Below, piece after piece: positions 1 to 8,602 of a stretch of 64,000 nt of DNA (positions are counted from its first letter, which is position 1; each line of letters begins with the position of its first letter). The stretch is from assembly GCF_000445105.1 (NCBI RefSeq), contig NZ_ATDP01000107.1, positions 124,001 to 188,000 on the forward strand, in the 5' to 3' direction. A program made the position numbers and the translations under genes. Source of the DNA: Sphingobium lactosutens DS20. Lineage in GTDB: Bacteria > Pseudomonadota > Alphaproteobacteria > Sphingomonadales > Sphingomonadaceae. The notes under the pieces were generated by a model, which did not search any database, was not told the origin of the DNA, and was given only the letters and a program-made list of their open reading frames with translations.

Positions 1-35
1 AGCGATTCCGGCTCCCTCTAACCATGCTAATAGAG

Positions 36-54
36 AAGAATCCTTCGGATTCTT
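36..54. other. Small perfect hairpin at the window edge
   Basis: Eight-base arms AAGAATCC and GGATTCTT flank a TTC loop, and the hairpin is bracketed by GCTAA on both sides. No T-tract follows, so it is not a clear intrinsic terminator. The gene upstream lies outside the window. It could end an upstream transcript or be part of a repeat; function unknown. Confidence 0.3.
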
Positions 55-120
55 GCTAACGCACCGCGCGCCTGTGGATATCGCGGTCGCGTTTCGGACA
101 GCGCGCCGCCGGAGGGTGCC

Positions 121-891
121 ATGACGGTGCTGATCGGCGACTGCCGCGCCATCATGCCCGATCATGCGCCGTTCGACATGATCCTCGCCGATCCGCCCTA
201 TGGCGACACGGCGCTCGGCTGGGATCGCCGCGTCGAAGGCTGGCTCGCGCTTGCGCAACAAAGCCTGCGCCAATCCGGCTCGCTCTGGTTGTTCGGGTCG
301 CTACGCAGCTTCCTGACGATCGCGGCCGAGCTGCGCGCCGCGGGCTTTCGCTATGCGCAGGAAGTTGTGTGGGAAAAGCAGAACGGCAGCGCCTTCCACG
401 CCAATCGTTTCAAGCGTGTCCACGAGCTGATAGTTCAATTCTATCATTCGGATGCGCGCTGGGACGGCATTTACAACGACGTCCAGACCACGCCCGACGC
501 GGCCGCGCGGACGGTGCGGCGCAAAATGCGGCCGCCCCATACGGGTCAGATTGAGCGCGGATATTATGTCAGCGAAGATGGCGGCCCGCGCCTGATGCGC
601 TCGGTCATCTTCGCGCGCAATTGTCATGGTCGCGCGATCCATCCGACCGAGAAGCCGCTCGGCCTGATCGAAATCCTGATCCGAACGAGCTGTCCGCCCG
701 GCGGCCTGATCGGCGACTGGTTCGCCGGTTCAGGCGTCGCCGGTGAAGCCGCCCGCGCGACGGGTCGCCGCTATATCGGCTGCGAGATCGACGCCCAGAT
801 GGCCGCTCGCGCCAACGCGCGGATCGCTGCTGCGCTGCCGCTGGGTAGCCCGCTGCCCAAATCCATCCCCCCTTCCGGAGATACACCATGA
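121..891 (+). CDS. Orphan beta-class DNA (N6-adenine/N4-cytosine) methyltransferase
   Basis: A 256-residue AdoMet-dependent DNA methyltransferase. The catalytic motif DPPY is at residues 24-27 and the AdoMet-binding motif DWFAGSG at about 199-205. The order catalytic motif, target-recognition region, AdoMet motif defines the beta class (CcrM-like). A good ribosome site (GGAGG) precedes the ATG. The stop overlaps the next start (ATGA), so it is translated with the DUF2840 gene. No restriction endonuclease gene is seen, so it is probably a solitary enzyme of the mobile element, perhaps protecting transferred DNA. The target sequence cannot be read from the protein. Confidence 0.85.
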   Translation: MTVLIGDCRAIMPDHAPFDMILADPPYGDTALGWDRRVEGWLALAQQSLRQSGSLWLFGSLRSFLTIAAELRAAGFRYAQEVVWEKQNGSAFHANRFKRVHELIVQFYHSDARWDGIYNDVQTTPDAAARTVRRKMRPPHTGQIERGYYVSEDGGPRLMRSVIFARNCHGRAIHPTEKPLGLIEILIRTSCPPGGLIGDWFAGSGVAGEAARATGRRYIGCEIDAQMAARANARIAAALPLGSPLPKSIPPSGDTP

Positions 892-1406
892 ACCACCCGC
901 CCACCGGCGCGGCGGCGATGCCCCGCCACACGCCGTCGCCGCGCGACGCGATGACCGACGTCGAACTGATCTGGATCGAGAAGCGTCTCGAACACTGGAT
1001 TCGCTTCGGGCGCGTCGCGGCCGAGCGGATCATGACCCGCAAGACGCGCGTGGTTTCGTTCAGGCCCGACGCTGTGTTCGCGTTCGCCCGCTGGGTGGCG
1101 AACGACTATGGCACGGTCCATTCGCGGATCGATATCCTGCGCGCCGTGCGATCGGGCGAGGCCTATACGACCGTGCCGTTCGTGCGGCCTGGCGGCGAAC
1201 TCTATCTGTCAATCCAGGGCTGGGCGAAGGTCCGCGCCGTGCTGGCTGCGATCGATGCGGTGGAGGCCGTCGGCGTCGATCCGTGTGATGCCGCCCCCGA
1301 CCATTGGCGCCACGTCCACAACCGGCTGAGCATCGGCGAGCGCCCCCGCCCCTATACCGCAGAACGCCATGCGGCGTGGCTCAAGCGCAAGGCGATCGAG
1401 TCATGA
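888..1406 (+). CDS. DUF2840 family conjugation-module protein
   Basis: A 172-residue soluble protein of the DUF2840 type, a family repeatedly found between the methylase and traF in Trb/TraG modules of alpha- and betaproteobacteria. No catalytic motif is visible. The central part (about residues 40-120) is the conserved core and contains WANDYGTVHSRIDILRAV. It overlaps the methylase upstream and the TraF gene downstream by four bases each, so it sits in a tightly coupled operon. The molecular role is unknown; the assignment rests on recalled family resemblance and position. Confidence 0.7.
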   Translation: MNHPPTGAAAMPRHTPSPRDAMTDVELIWIEKRLEHWIRFGRVAAERIMTRKTRVVSFRPDAVFAFARWVANDYGTVHSRIDILRAVRSGEAYTTVPFVRPGGELYLSIQGWAKVRAVLAAIDAVEAVGVDPCDAAPDHWRHVHNRLSIGERPRPYTAERHAAWLKRKAIES

Positions 1407-2002
1407 TCCGCATCGGCTATGCGCTCCTGACGCCAATCGTTGCCGGCGTCTTCGGTGGCCTGTTCATCGTCATTGCCGTGCTCGCGCCGCATCCTCGGCT
1501 CATCTGGAACGCAAGCGCCAGCGAGCCGATCGGCCTCTACCGCGTCGTTGCGGTCGAACAGCCAGCCGTCGGCGACCTTGTCGCAATCCGACCGCCAGCG
1601 CATCTCGCCCGCTTCCTTGCCGAGCGCCATTATCTCCCGGTCGACGTGCCGCTCCTGAAGCAGATCGCCGCTGGTCCCGGCGCGCGCATCTGCCGTCGCG
1701 GAAGCATCGTGACGGTCGACGGCCTGCAAAAGGTCGTGGCGCGGTCGCGCGATCGTCTCGGCCGCGCCCTGCCGACATGGCAGGGCTGCCGGATCGTCGG
1801 GAAACGCGAACTGTTCCTGCTCGCCAGCGCGCCGGACAGCATGGACGGCCGCTATTTCGGACCGATCCCAGCCAGCGGATTGCTCGGCCGAGCCTCCCCG
1901 ATCCTCACGCGCGATGCGCCCGGCCAGCCGCTCCGCTGGCGCGGTCTGCGCGCCGCGCCTGCTTCCCCCGCTCACTGCAAAGGAGACTCGTCATGCAAAT
2001 AG
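1403..2002 (+). CDS. traF: TraF-like S26 signal peptidase of the conjugation system
   Basis: A 199-residue membrane-anchored serine protease. One hydrophobic segment lies at residues 9-29, followed by SEPIGLY, whose Ser40 is the expected nucleophile, and Lys86 in LLKQIAAGPG as general base. This is the Ser/Lys dyad of S26 peptidases. TraF in RP4-type systems matures the TrbC pilin, and trbC is present downstream at 10760. The ATG at 1403 overlaps the DUF2840 stop. The C-terminus overlaps the start of the DUF736 gene by ten bases. Confidence 0.85.
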   Translation: MIRIGYALLTPIVAGVFGGLFIVIAVLAPHPRLIWNASASEPIGLYRVVAVEQPAVGDLVAIRPPAHLARFLAERHYLPVDVPLLKQIAAGPGARICRRGSIVTVDGLQKVVARSRDRLGRALPTWQGCRIVGKRELFLLASAPDSMDGRYFGPIPASGLLGRASPILTRDAPGQPLRWRGLRAAPASPAHCKGDSSCK

Positions 2003-2325
2003 GTCGCTTTCGTGAGGTCGGTTCCGGCTATGCCGGCCGTCTTCAAACTCTCGCGCTCGATGTTCCGCTGCGACTGGTGCCGGCGCAGCCCGGCAAGGAG
2101 AAAGCGCCGGACTGGCGCGTCCATCTCGACGACAATGGGGATGGGCCGGAGATCGGTTCGGGTTGGACTCATGAACGCGACGGCGGCGGCAGCTTCATCG
2201 CGCTGCAGATCGATTGCCCGACGCTCGCTCGCCCTTTGCGCGCCAATCTCGTGCCGGCGCGCGGCGAAGCGGATGCCCATGTCCTGCTCTGGTCGCGACC
2301 GGCGCGCAGCAAGCGGGGGGAATGA
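1993..2325 (+). CDS. DUF736 family protein
   Basis: A 110-residue protein beginning MQIGRFREVGSGYAGRLQTL, the usual opening of DUF736 proteins, which accompany conjugation and plasmid-maintenance genes in Alphaproteobacteria. A good ribosome site (AAAGGAG) lies before the ATG, which is inside the end of traF. No catalytic motif is seen. Biochemical function is unknown. Confidence 0.75.
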   Translation: MQIGRFREVGSGYAGRLQTLALDVPLRLVPAQPGKEKAPDWRVHLDDNGDGPEIGSGWTHERDGGGSFIALQIDCPTLARPLRANLVPARGEADAHVLLWSRPARSKRGE

Positions 2326-2328
2326 GCT

Positions 2329-3066
2329 ATGTCTCGTCATCTCCGTCGCCGCGCAATCCGCTTTGCATTTTCCCTGCTGATCGCAGGCTACGCGACTGCC
2401 GCCTTTCCGGTCGCGTGCAGCGCCCAGAATGTCGCGCCGCGTGCCTCTGCCCTCCATCCCTACGCCGCTCATGTCGGCGAGGCGTCCGCCCGGTTCGGCC
2501 TCCCAGAGGATCTGATCTGGGCGGTGATGCGGGCCGAAAGCGCCGGCAATCCGCGCGCTTTATCGCCCGCCGGAGCGATGGGGCTGATGCAGATCATGCC
2601 GGCGACATGGCGCGGACTGACTGCCCGACATGGGCTTGGCACTGATGCATTCGAGGTCCGCGCGAACATCCTGGCCGGTGCCGCCTATCTGCGCGCGATG
2701 TTCGATCGCTATGGCGATCTGACCTCGATGCTCGCCGCCTATAATGCGGGACCACGGCGCGTCGACGACTGGCGGGCGGGCGGGCGATCGCTACCCCCCG
2801 AGACCGTCGCCTATGTCGCACGCATCGCACCGGCAATGGGCGTATCGAGCGTCACTTCGTCCGCTCGACCTGCTGCCGTCCTACCGGATTGGCGCAGCGC
2901 GATGCTGTTCACGGCGCGCAGTGATGGGGCTTCCGAGCGCACTGCCGCTGCACAGGACGCGCCGCCGACGCGCATCGCGATGACGGCACCGGCGCCTCGC
3001 TCCGCCGCTTCGCCTGCTGGCTCGAACGCGCTGTTCGTCCCGCTTTCCGGTCAGGTCGCGCGATGA
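2329..3066 (+). CDS. Periplasmic lytic transglycosylase (VirB1-like)
   Basis: A 245-residue Slt70-type soluble lytic transglycosylase. The signal peptide covers about residues 1-32. The catalytic domain follows, with Glu70 in MRAESAGNP as the general acid and the family signature AGAMGLMQIMPATW at 81-94, then AAYNAGPRRV. It cleaves peptidoglycan so that the type IV secretion channel can cross the wall. The low-complexity, Ala/Pro-rich tail after about residue 165 is outside the fold. Only three bases separate it from DUF736. Confidence 0.88.
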   Translation: MSRHLRRRAIRFAFSLLIAGYATAAFPVACSAQNVAPRASALHPYAAHVGEASARFGLPEDLIWAVMRAESAGNPRALSPAGAMGLMQIMPATWRGLTARHGLGTDAFEVRANILAGAAYLRAMFDRYGDLTSMLAAYNAGPRRVDDWRAGGRSLPPETVAYVARIAPAMGVSSVTSSARPAAVLPDWRSAMLFTARSDGASERTAAAQDAPPTRIAMTAPAPRSAASPAGSNALFVPLSGQVAR

Positions 3067-3171
3067 GCGGTGCTGGCGTCATTTGGCGTGTTGTGGCGGG
3101 CGGGACGCTAGCTCGGCGTAGGGGACGAGCTGGCTGGGAGGATGAAGGCAGGTCATCGCAAGATAAAAGGC

Positions 3172-3293
3172 GTGTCGGACATCGACACTTATGTGGTTGT
3201 GCAGGCTTGGTTTCTTCGTCCGACCGCCGCGCACGCTGTCCGACAGCGGACGGTCATAGTCGCGATATTGCGTGTCGCGCGTGTCGGACACGC
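3172..3293. repeat. Cluster of three dyads (TGTCSGACA) before the relaxase; candidate oriT or operator
   Basis: Three copies of the nonamer TGTC(G/C)GACA occur at 3173-3181, 3237-3245 and 3282-3290. The second lies in the palindrome GCTGTC-C-GACAGC (3235-3247). The third is centred in a 15-bp palindrome GCGTGTC-G-GACACGC (3279-3293). The first is part of GTGTCG-N5-CGACAC. They fill the non-coding gap between the transglycosylase and relaxase genes, the usual place for oriT or for autoregulation of relaxase transcription. Which of the two is not decidable by reading. Confidence 0.5.
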
Positions 3294-3307
3294 TCCCGAT
3301 CGGCCTC

Positions 3308-5074
3308 ATGATGAGCCGGGACGACGATAATTTCCGGGTGCGGCCGGGAAGGAGCAGCGACCGGGGAGCCGGCTCGGGGCGCAAGGCCAAGAGCCTCGCG
3401 GCTCAGGTCAAACGAGCGGCGGGACGATCCGGCTATACCCGCTCGCTGGCCCGCAGCAGCGGCCGCAAATCCGGACGCCGCGGACAGGGCGCGCGCGGCC
3501 GCGGTCGCAATGCCATGCTCAGGATCCACCGCCCGGCGAACGCCAGGCGCGTGGTGGTGATGGCGCGCGTGGTACGACATCAGGGCGCCCGGTTCCGCGC
3601 CGCGCCGCTTGGCCGGCACCTTTCCTATCTGAAGCGCGACGGCGTGACCAAGGACGGACGCGACGCCAGCCTGTTCGACGCCCGATCGGACCGCGCCGAC
3701 GGTGATGCCTTTGCCGAGCGCTGCGCCGACGATCGCCATCATTTCCGCTTCATCGTCTCGCCTGAGGACGCGAGCCAGATGGACGACCTCCACGCCTACA
3801 CGCGCGAGCTGATGCAGGACATGGCCCGCGATCTCGGCATCGAGCTTGACTGGGTGGCGGTCGATCATTGGAACACCGACAATCCCCATATCCATGTGCT
3901 GGTGCGCGGGCGGGCCGACGATGGGAGCGATCTCGTCATCGACCGCGACTATACCCGCGAAGGGGTGCGGGCCCGCGCCGAGGAGCGCGTCACGCTGGAA
4001 CTCGGCCCGCGCAGCGAGCGCGACATCCGCGCTGCGCTCGTACGCGAGGTCGAAGCCGACCGCTGGACCAGCCTCGACCAGCGCCTCCGCGACAGAACCG
4101 ATGAGGTCGCTGGCACGGTCGACCTGCGGCCGGGCGGTGCGGATGACGACGACACCCGCCGCCTCTTGTGCGGTCGCGCCGACAAGCTGGAACGGTTGGG
4201 GCTCGCGGAAGAAACGGCGCCGGGGATCTGGCGTATCCGCGCCGGCACGGAACAGACGCTTCGCGATCTCGCCATCCGCACCGACATCATCAAGACGATG
4301 CACCGTGCGATGAGCGATAGCGGACGCGCACCTGACCTCGACGCCTTCGCGCTTCACGACGCGGCACCAAACGGGCCGATTGTTGGCCGGCTTGTCGATC
4401 GCGGCCTCCACGACGAACTGGCGGGCTCCGCCTATGCCGTGATCGACGGCGCGGACGGGCGCACGCATCATATCCGCTTCGACGATCTCGACATGACCGG
4501 CGACGCCCGGCCAGGCGCGATCGTCGAGGTGCGACGCTGGCAGGACGGCAAGGGTAAGGACCGGCTCTCGCTCGCGACCCGCTCGGATCTTCCGCTGCGC
4601 GAGCAGATCACCGCACCCGGCGCCACCTGGCTCGATCGCCAGCTCGTCGCGCGTGAGCCTGTCGCGACCGGCAACGGGTTCGGCATCGAGATCCGCGATG
4701 CGATGGACGCGCGGTCGCGCGAACTCGAATCCGCCGGCCTCGCGCGGCGCCAAGGCAAGGGCTTCCGCTTCGAGCGTGACCTGATCGAGACGCTGCGCGC
4801 GCGGGAAATGGCTCACGAAACCGATGCGATTGCCGCGCGTACCGGCCTTGCCCACCGGCCATCGGCCGAAGGCGACTATGTGAGCGGCGTCTATCGCGAG
4901 CGGGTGACGTTGGCGTCGGGGCGGTTCGCGATGATCGACGATGGGCTCGGCTTCCACCTCGTGCCCTGGCGCCCCGCGCTCGACCAGCATCTCGGCCAGC
5001 ATATCAACGGCACGATGGGGCGTGGCGGCAGCGTTGATTGGGCGCTCGGTCGTGGCCGGGGTCTCGGGCTGTGA
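3308..5074 (+). CDS. Relaxase / mobilization nuclease (DUF3363-type, VirD2-like)
   Basis: A 588-residue putative conjugative relaxase. The metal-binding histidine motif is H187-WNTDNP-H194-I-H196, matching the HUH-type pattern of VirD2/DUF3363 mobilization proteins. The first 80 residues are very Arg/Gly-rich and basic; Tyr43 in GRSGYTRSL is one candidate among several for the nicking tyrosine, and I cannot choose. The ATG pair at 3308 is preferred to an upstream GTG at 3272, which lies inside the palindromic repeats. The protein should nick oriT and pilot the strand to TraG, encoded 85 bases downstream. Confidence 0.85.
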   Translation: MMSRDDDNFRVRPGRSSDRGAGSGRKAKSLAAQVKRAAGRSGYTRSLARSSGRKSGRRGQGARGRGRNAMLRIHRPANARRVVVMARVVRHQGARFRAAPLGRHLSYLKRDGVTKDGRDASLFDARSDRADGDAFAERCADDRHHFRFIVSPEDASQMDDLHAYTRELMQDMARDLGIELDWVAVDHWNTDNPHIHVLVRGRADDGSDLVIDRDYTREGVRARAEERVTLELGPRSERDIRAALVREVEADRWTSLDQRLRDRTDEVAGTVDLRPGGADDDDTRRLLCGRADKLERLGLAEETAPGIWRIRAGTEQTLRDLAIRTDIIKTMHRAMSDSGRAPDLDAFALHDAAPNGPIVGRLVDRGLHDELAGSAYAVIDGADGRTHHIRFDDLDMTGDARPGAIVEVRRWQDGKGKDRLSLATRSDLPLREQITAPGATWLDRQLVAREPVATGNGFGIEIRDAMDARSRELESAGLARRQGKGFRFERDLIETLRAREMAHETDAIAARTGLAHRPSAEGDYVSGVYRERVTLASGRFAMIDDGLGFHLVPWRPALDQHLGQHINGTMGRGGSVDWALGRGRGLGL

Positions 5075-5159
5075 GCCCGCGTCCGCTTCATCCCGCCAAC
5101 GGATGCTCCGCATCGCGCACGCGGGAAGCTCTCTCATTCGCTTCCAGAAAGGTCGACCC

Positions 5160-7196
5160 ATGAACGCTACCCGGATTCTTTGGGCGCAGGTCATCGCCGT
5201 CTTCATGATCGTGCTGGCCGCGATCTGGACAGCGACTCAATGGACCGCCCAGGCTCTCGCCTATCAGCCCGAACTCGGAAACCCCTGGTTCCAGGTCGCC
5301 GGCTATCCCGTCTATTATCCGCCGGCCTTCTTCTGGTGGTGGTTCAGCTTCGATGCCTATGCGCCCGCTGTTTTTGTGACAGGCGGCTATATCGCGGCAT
5401 CGGGTGGGATCCTCTCGGTGATCGTTGCGATCGCCATGTCGGTCTGGCGCGCGCGCGAGGCGAAACGGGCGGAGACCTTCGGTTCGGCACGCTGGGCTAG
5501 CGAAAAGGAGATCACGCGCGCGCGCCTGTTCAGCGAGGACGGCGTGGTGCTCGGCTGCCATGGTCCGCGCTATCTTCGCCATGACGGCCCGGAGCATGTC
5601 CTCTGCTTTGCCCCGACCCGGAGCGGCAAGGGTGTGGGCCTGGTCCTCCCGACCTTGCTCACCTGGCCCGGCTCGGCGATCGTCCACGACATCAAGGGCG
5701 AGAACTGGCAACTCACCGCGGGCTTTCGCGCGCGGCACGGTCGCGTGCTGCTCTTCGATCCGACCAATGCCTTGTCCGCCGCCTACAATCCGTTGCTCGA
5801 GGTGCGCAAAGGCGAATGGGAGGTGCGCGACGTCCAGAACGTCGCCGACGTGCTGGTCGACCCCGAAGGGAGCCTAGAAAAGCGCAACCATTGGGAAAAA
5901 ACCAGCCATGCGCTGCTGGTCGGCGCGATCCTTCACGTCCTTTATGCCGAGGAGAACAAGACGTTGGCCGGCGTCGCGGCCTTCCTCTCCGATCCCAAAC
6001 GGCCGATCGAAACGACGCTCCGCGCGATGATGACCACGCCGCATCTGGGCGAAGCCGGCGTCCATCCCGTCGTCGCGTCGGCCGCGCGCGAGCTGCTCAA
6101 CAAATCGGACAATGAGCGATCGGGCGTGCTGTCGACCGCCATGTCGTTCCTCGGCCTCTACCGCGATCCCGTAATCGCTCAGGTGACGCGCGCCTGCGAC
6201 TGGCGCATCCGGGATCTGGTCGACAGCGCAGGGCCGGTCTCACTCTATCTGGTCGTGCCGCCTTCCGACATCAGCCGGACCAAGCCGCTCATCCGGCTGA
6301 TCCTCAACCAGATCGGGCGGCGGCTGACCGAGGAGTTGACGGCGAAGGGCAAGCAACATCGGCTGCTCATCATGCTTGACGAGTTCCCGGCCCTCGGCCG
6401 GCTCGACTTCTTCGAAAGCGCGCTCGCCTTTATGGCAGGATACGGCATCAAGAGCTTCTTAATCGCCCAGAGCCTCAACCAGATCGAGAAGGCGTATGGG
6501 CCGAACAACGCGATCCTCGACAACTGCCATGTGCGCGTGACCTTTGCTACCAACGACGACCGCACCGCCAAGCGTATTTCGGACGGGCTGGGCACCACCA
6601 CCGAGATGCGCTCGATGAAGAATTATGCCGGCCATCGCCTCAGCCCCTGGCTCGGCCATCTGATGGTCTCCCGGCAGGAGTCCGCGCGTCAATTGCTGAC
6701 CGTTGGCGAAATCATGCAGCTTCCCGAGCATGAAGAGATCGTGATGGTCGCGGGCATCCCGCCGATCCGGGCGGCCAAGGCACGCTACTATGCCGACCCG
6801 CGCTTCATGGCCCGCATCCTCCCGCCGCCGGCATCAAAACCACTTGAGGCTGCCCGGCGCCCGAAAGATGACTGGACGGCGCTCGCTCCGATAGCCGCGC
6901 CATCGCCGCCCGAATCCACGCCCGCCCCAAAAACCGAAGGCCCATCGGCCGAGAACGGATCAGAACCCGCGGGCGGTTCCGAAAGCGACACCGCCAACGC
7001 AGGCATCCGCCGCGAACCCGACCTCGGTGAGCATGAGGAGATCGCCCCGCCGGCAAAGGCGCCGGAGAAGGAGTTCGATTTCGACAATGACGATCCGGGC
7101 GACGACGCTGCCCGCGATCGGCGGCAGATCGACCGGAGCATGGCGCGCAATGCCCGTAATGCGTCGCTCGATCCCGATGACGGAATCGACCTGTGA
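5160..7196 (+). CDS. traG: Type IV coupling protein TraG/VirD4
   Basis: A 678-residue inner-membrane ATPase that links the relaxosome to the secretion channel. Two N-terminal membrane segments (about residues 7-28 and 65-95) precede Walker A APTRSGKGVG (about 151-160) and Walker B LIMLDEFPALG, with Asp407. The C-terminal 120 residues are acidic and Pro-rich, as in many TraG proteins. The ATG at 5160 is chosen because an upstream extension would overlap the relaxase and lacks family resemblance. Its stop overlaps the start of the CopG gene. Confidence 0.93.
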   Translation: MNATRILWAQVIAVFMIVLAAIWTATQWTAQALAYQPELGNPWFQVAGYPVYYPPAFFWWWFSFDAYAPAVFVTGGYIAASGGILSVIVAIAMSVWRAREAKRAETFGSARWASEKEITRARLFSEDGVVLGCHGPRYLRHDGPEHVLCFAPTRSGKGVGLVLPTLLTWPGSAIVHDIKGENWQLTAGFRARHGRVLLFDPTNALSAAYNPLLEVRKGEWEVRDVQNVADVLVDPEGSLEKRNHWEKTSHALLVGAILHVLYAEENKTLAGVAAFLSDPKRPIETTLRAMMTTPHLGEAGVHPVVASAARELLNKSDNERSGVLSTAMSFLGLYRDPVIAQVTRACDWRIRDLVDSAGPVSLYLVVPPSDISRTKPLIRLILNQIGRRLTEELTAKGKQHRLLIMLDEFPALGRLDFFESALAFMAGYGIKSFLIAQSLNQIEKAYGPNNAILDNCHVRVTFATNDDRTAKRISDGLGTTTEMRSMKNYAGHRLSPWLGHLMVSRQESARQLLTVGEIMQLPEHEEIVMVAGIPPIRAAKARYYADPRFMARILPPPASKPLEAARRPKDDWTALAPIAAPSPPESTPAPKTEGPSAENGSEPAGGSESDTANAGIRREPDLGEHEEIAPPAKAPEKEFDFDNDDPGDDAARDRRQIDRSMARNARNASLDPDDGIDL

Positions 7197-7612
7197 GCGC
7201 GTCGCGGGAAAAGCACAGCTTCCGTCTGCCCGCCGAGTTGATGCGGCAGCTCGATGCAACCGCGCGCGCGCGGCAGGTATCGCGCGCGGCGATCGTCGAG
7301 GTGGCGCTCGCCTCCTATCTGTCACCTGACGGCGCCGAGCGGCTCGAAGCAGCCGTGACGCGGAGGCTCGACCGGCTAACCCGCCAGCTCGATCGCCTTG
7401 CCTGGCATCTCGACCTCTCCAACGAAACCCTCGCTCTGTTCATCCGCTTCTGGCTGAACAGCACGGTCCCGCTGCCAGACACCGCCCAGCGCGCGGCGCA
7501 GGCAATGGGCAAGGAACGGTGGGAGCGCTTTGTGGAATCGCTCACGCGCCGGATGGAATCCGGTCCGCGTCTGGGGAGCGAAATTTCGCGCGACGTTTCG
7601 GCCAGCGAGTGA
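7193..7612 (+). CDS. Ribbon-helix-helix (CopG-like) regulator
   Basis: A 139-residue protein. The N-terminal 50 residues (KHSFRLPAELMRQLDATARARQVSRAAIVEVAL) form a ribbon-helix-helix DNA-binding fold. The rest is helical, with LDRLTRQLDRLAWHL suggesting a coiled coil. It starts at GTG, overlapping the traG stop. CopG-type proteins at this position in Tn4371-like modules are thought to bind oriT or the tra promoter; the palindromes at 3172-3293 are candidate targets. The role is inferred from position. Confidence 0.75.
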   Translation: MSASREKHSFRLPAELMRQLDATARARQVSRAAIVEVALASYLSPDGAERLEAAVTRRLDRLTRQLDRLAWHLDLSNETLALFIRFWLNSTVPLPDTAQRAAQAMGKERWERFVESLTRRMESGPRLGSEISRDVSASE

Positions 7613-7754
7613 TCGGAGAAGTCAACGCCGCCCGGCGGATCGATGCGCGCGGCCCTCCCCCTTTTGTGTGAGGGCGAAGCCCTGAAAGGGCTGATAGGGA
7701 TTGGTCGCTTGCCGTTTCCGGCTCGCATGTTTCCACTGGCGGGAGGAGTTTCTT

Positions 7755-7988
7755 ATGCCGAAGATCCGGGCCTTTGCTGCGGCGCTCGCCGCTATTTTGG
7801 CGGTGGCCGGCTGCGCCAAACAGGAACCGCGCAGCAAGCAGTATTTTGACGCCCACCTCGACGAGGCGCGCCAGATTGTTGCGGGATGCAAGGAAGGTGC
7901 GACCCGCGGCGACGAATGCAACAATGCCGATCTGGCGGTGCAGGAGGCGGACGCAAAAGAGCGTCTTCGGCGCTTCTTTCGCAAATGA
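7755..7988 (+). CDS. EexN-like entry-exclusion lipoprotein
   Basis: A 77-residue lipoprotein with a signal peptide and lipobox LAVAGC (Cys at residue 21). The mature part has the EexN pattern: EPRSKQYFDAHLDEARQIV, two spaced cysteines, then KERLRRFFRK at the end. EexN proteins block entry of a second copy of the same conjugative element. The ATG at 7755 follows a strong GGGAGGAG site. The last ten residues resemble the C-termini of TrbJ and the TrbK-like protein of this module. The gap 7613-7754 before it holds a short GCCCT-GAA-AGGGC hairpin. Confidence 0.8.
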   Translation: MPKIRAFAAALAAILAVAGCAKQEPRSKQYFDAHLDEARQIVAGCKEGATRGDECNNADLAVQEADAKERLRRFFRK

Positions 7989-8083
7989 TGCTGCTAACTG
8001 CGTAGCAGGCGCCCATCAGAGCCTGCGTCACATGACACTGCTAGGTTGGCTACGGCGCGCGCCTTGGCTACGACCATCCGATC

Positions 8084-8542
8084 ATGAGCAGAGAGATTCA
8101 CAGCGCCTCGCGCATCATCATCGCGACGCCCCGCGCAATCTTTCGCGCCCATATCGACCCGGAAGTGCTGGTCAAATGGCGGCCACCCCATGGAATGGAG
8201 GCACGGCTCCATGAATTCTCAGCGCGCCCCGGCGGCGGTTATCGGATGGAGCTGACCTGTGCGGATGGGGGCGGCAAGGGCAAATCGACCGCAAATAGCG
8301 ACATTGTGCGCGTGCGCTTTGCCGAACTGATCCCCGACGATCGGATAGTCGAGGAGGCTGCGTTCGAAAGCGATGATCCTGCCAATGCCGGCACGATGAC
8401 GCTCACCACGATCCTCGCGCCGGTCACCGGCGGCACCAAGGTGACGGTCACGGCCGAGAATGTGCCGGCAAGTATCAGCGAGGAGGATCATCGCAGCGGC
8501 ATGGAGTCCAGTCTCCGAAACCTCGCCTTATTGCTCGAATAG
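8084..8542 (+). CDS. SRPBCC (AHSA1-type) domain protein
   Basis: A 152-residue single-domain START/Bet v1-like protein. The opening SREIHSASRIIIATPRAIFRAHIDPEVLVKW and the closing SGMESSLRNLALLLE are typical of AHSA1-type SRPBCC proteins, which bind hydrophobic ligands or act with regulators. It is cargo between the transfer genes and trbB and has no obvious link to conjugation. The ligand is unknown. No partner ArsR-type regulator, often seen beside this family, is present. Confidence 0.75.
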   Translation: MSREIHSASRIIIATPRAIFRAHIDPEVLVKWRPPHGMEARLHEFSARPGGGYRMELTCADGGGKGKSTANSDIVRVRFAELIPDDRIVEEAAFESDDPANAGTMTLTTILAPVTGGTKVTVTAENVPASISEEDHRSGMESSLRNLALLLE

Positions 8543-8602
8543 ACCGAAATCGCTGCAAATCCGGACGTGCATCGGGCAATCCCGGTTGCTAGGATGTTCC
8601 CA

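Noticed and set aside
3254-5206. Very long open frame on the minus strand opposite the relaxase
   Set aside because: It mirrors the relaxase and traG start, has no recognisable domain, and such frames are common opposite GC-rich genes with strong third-position bias.
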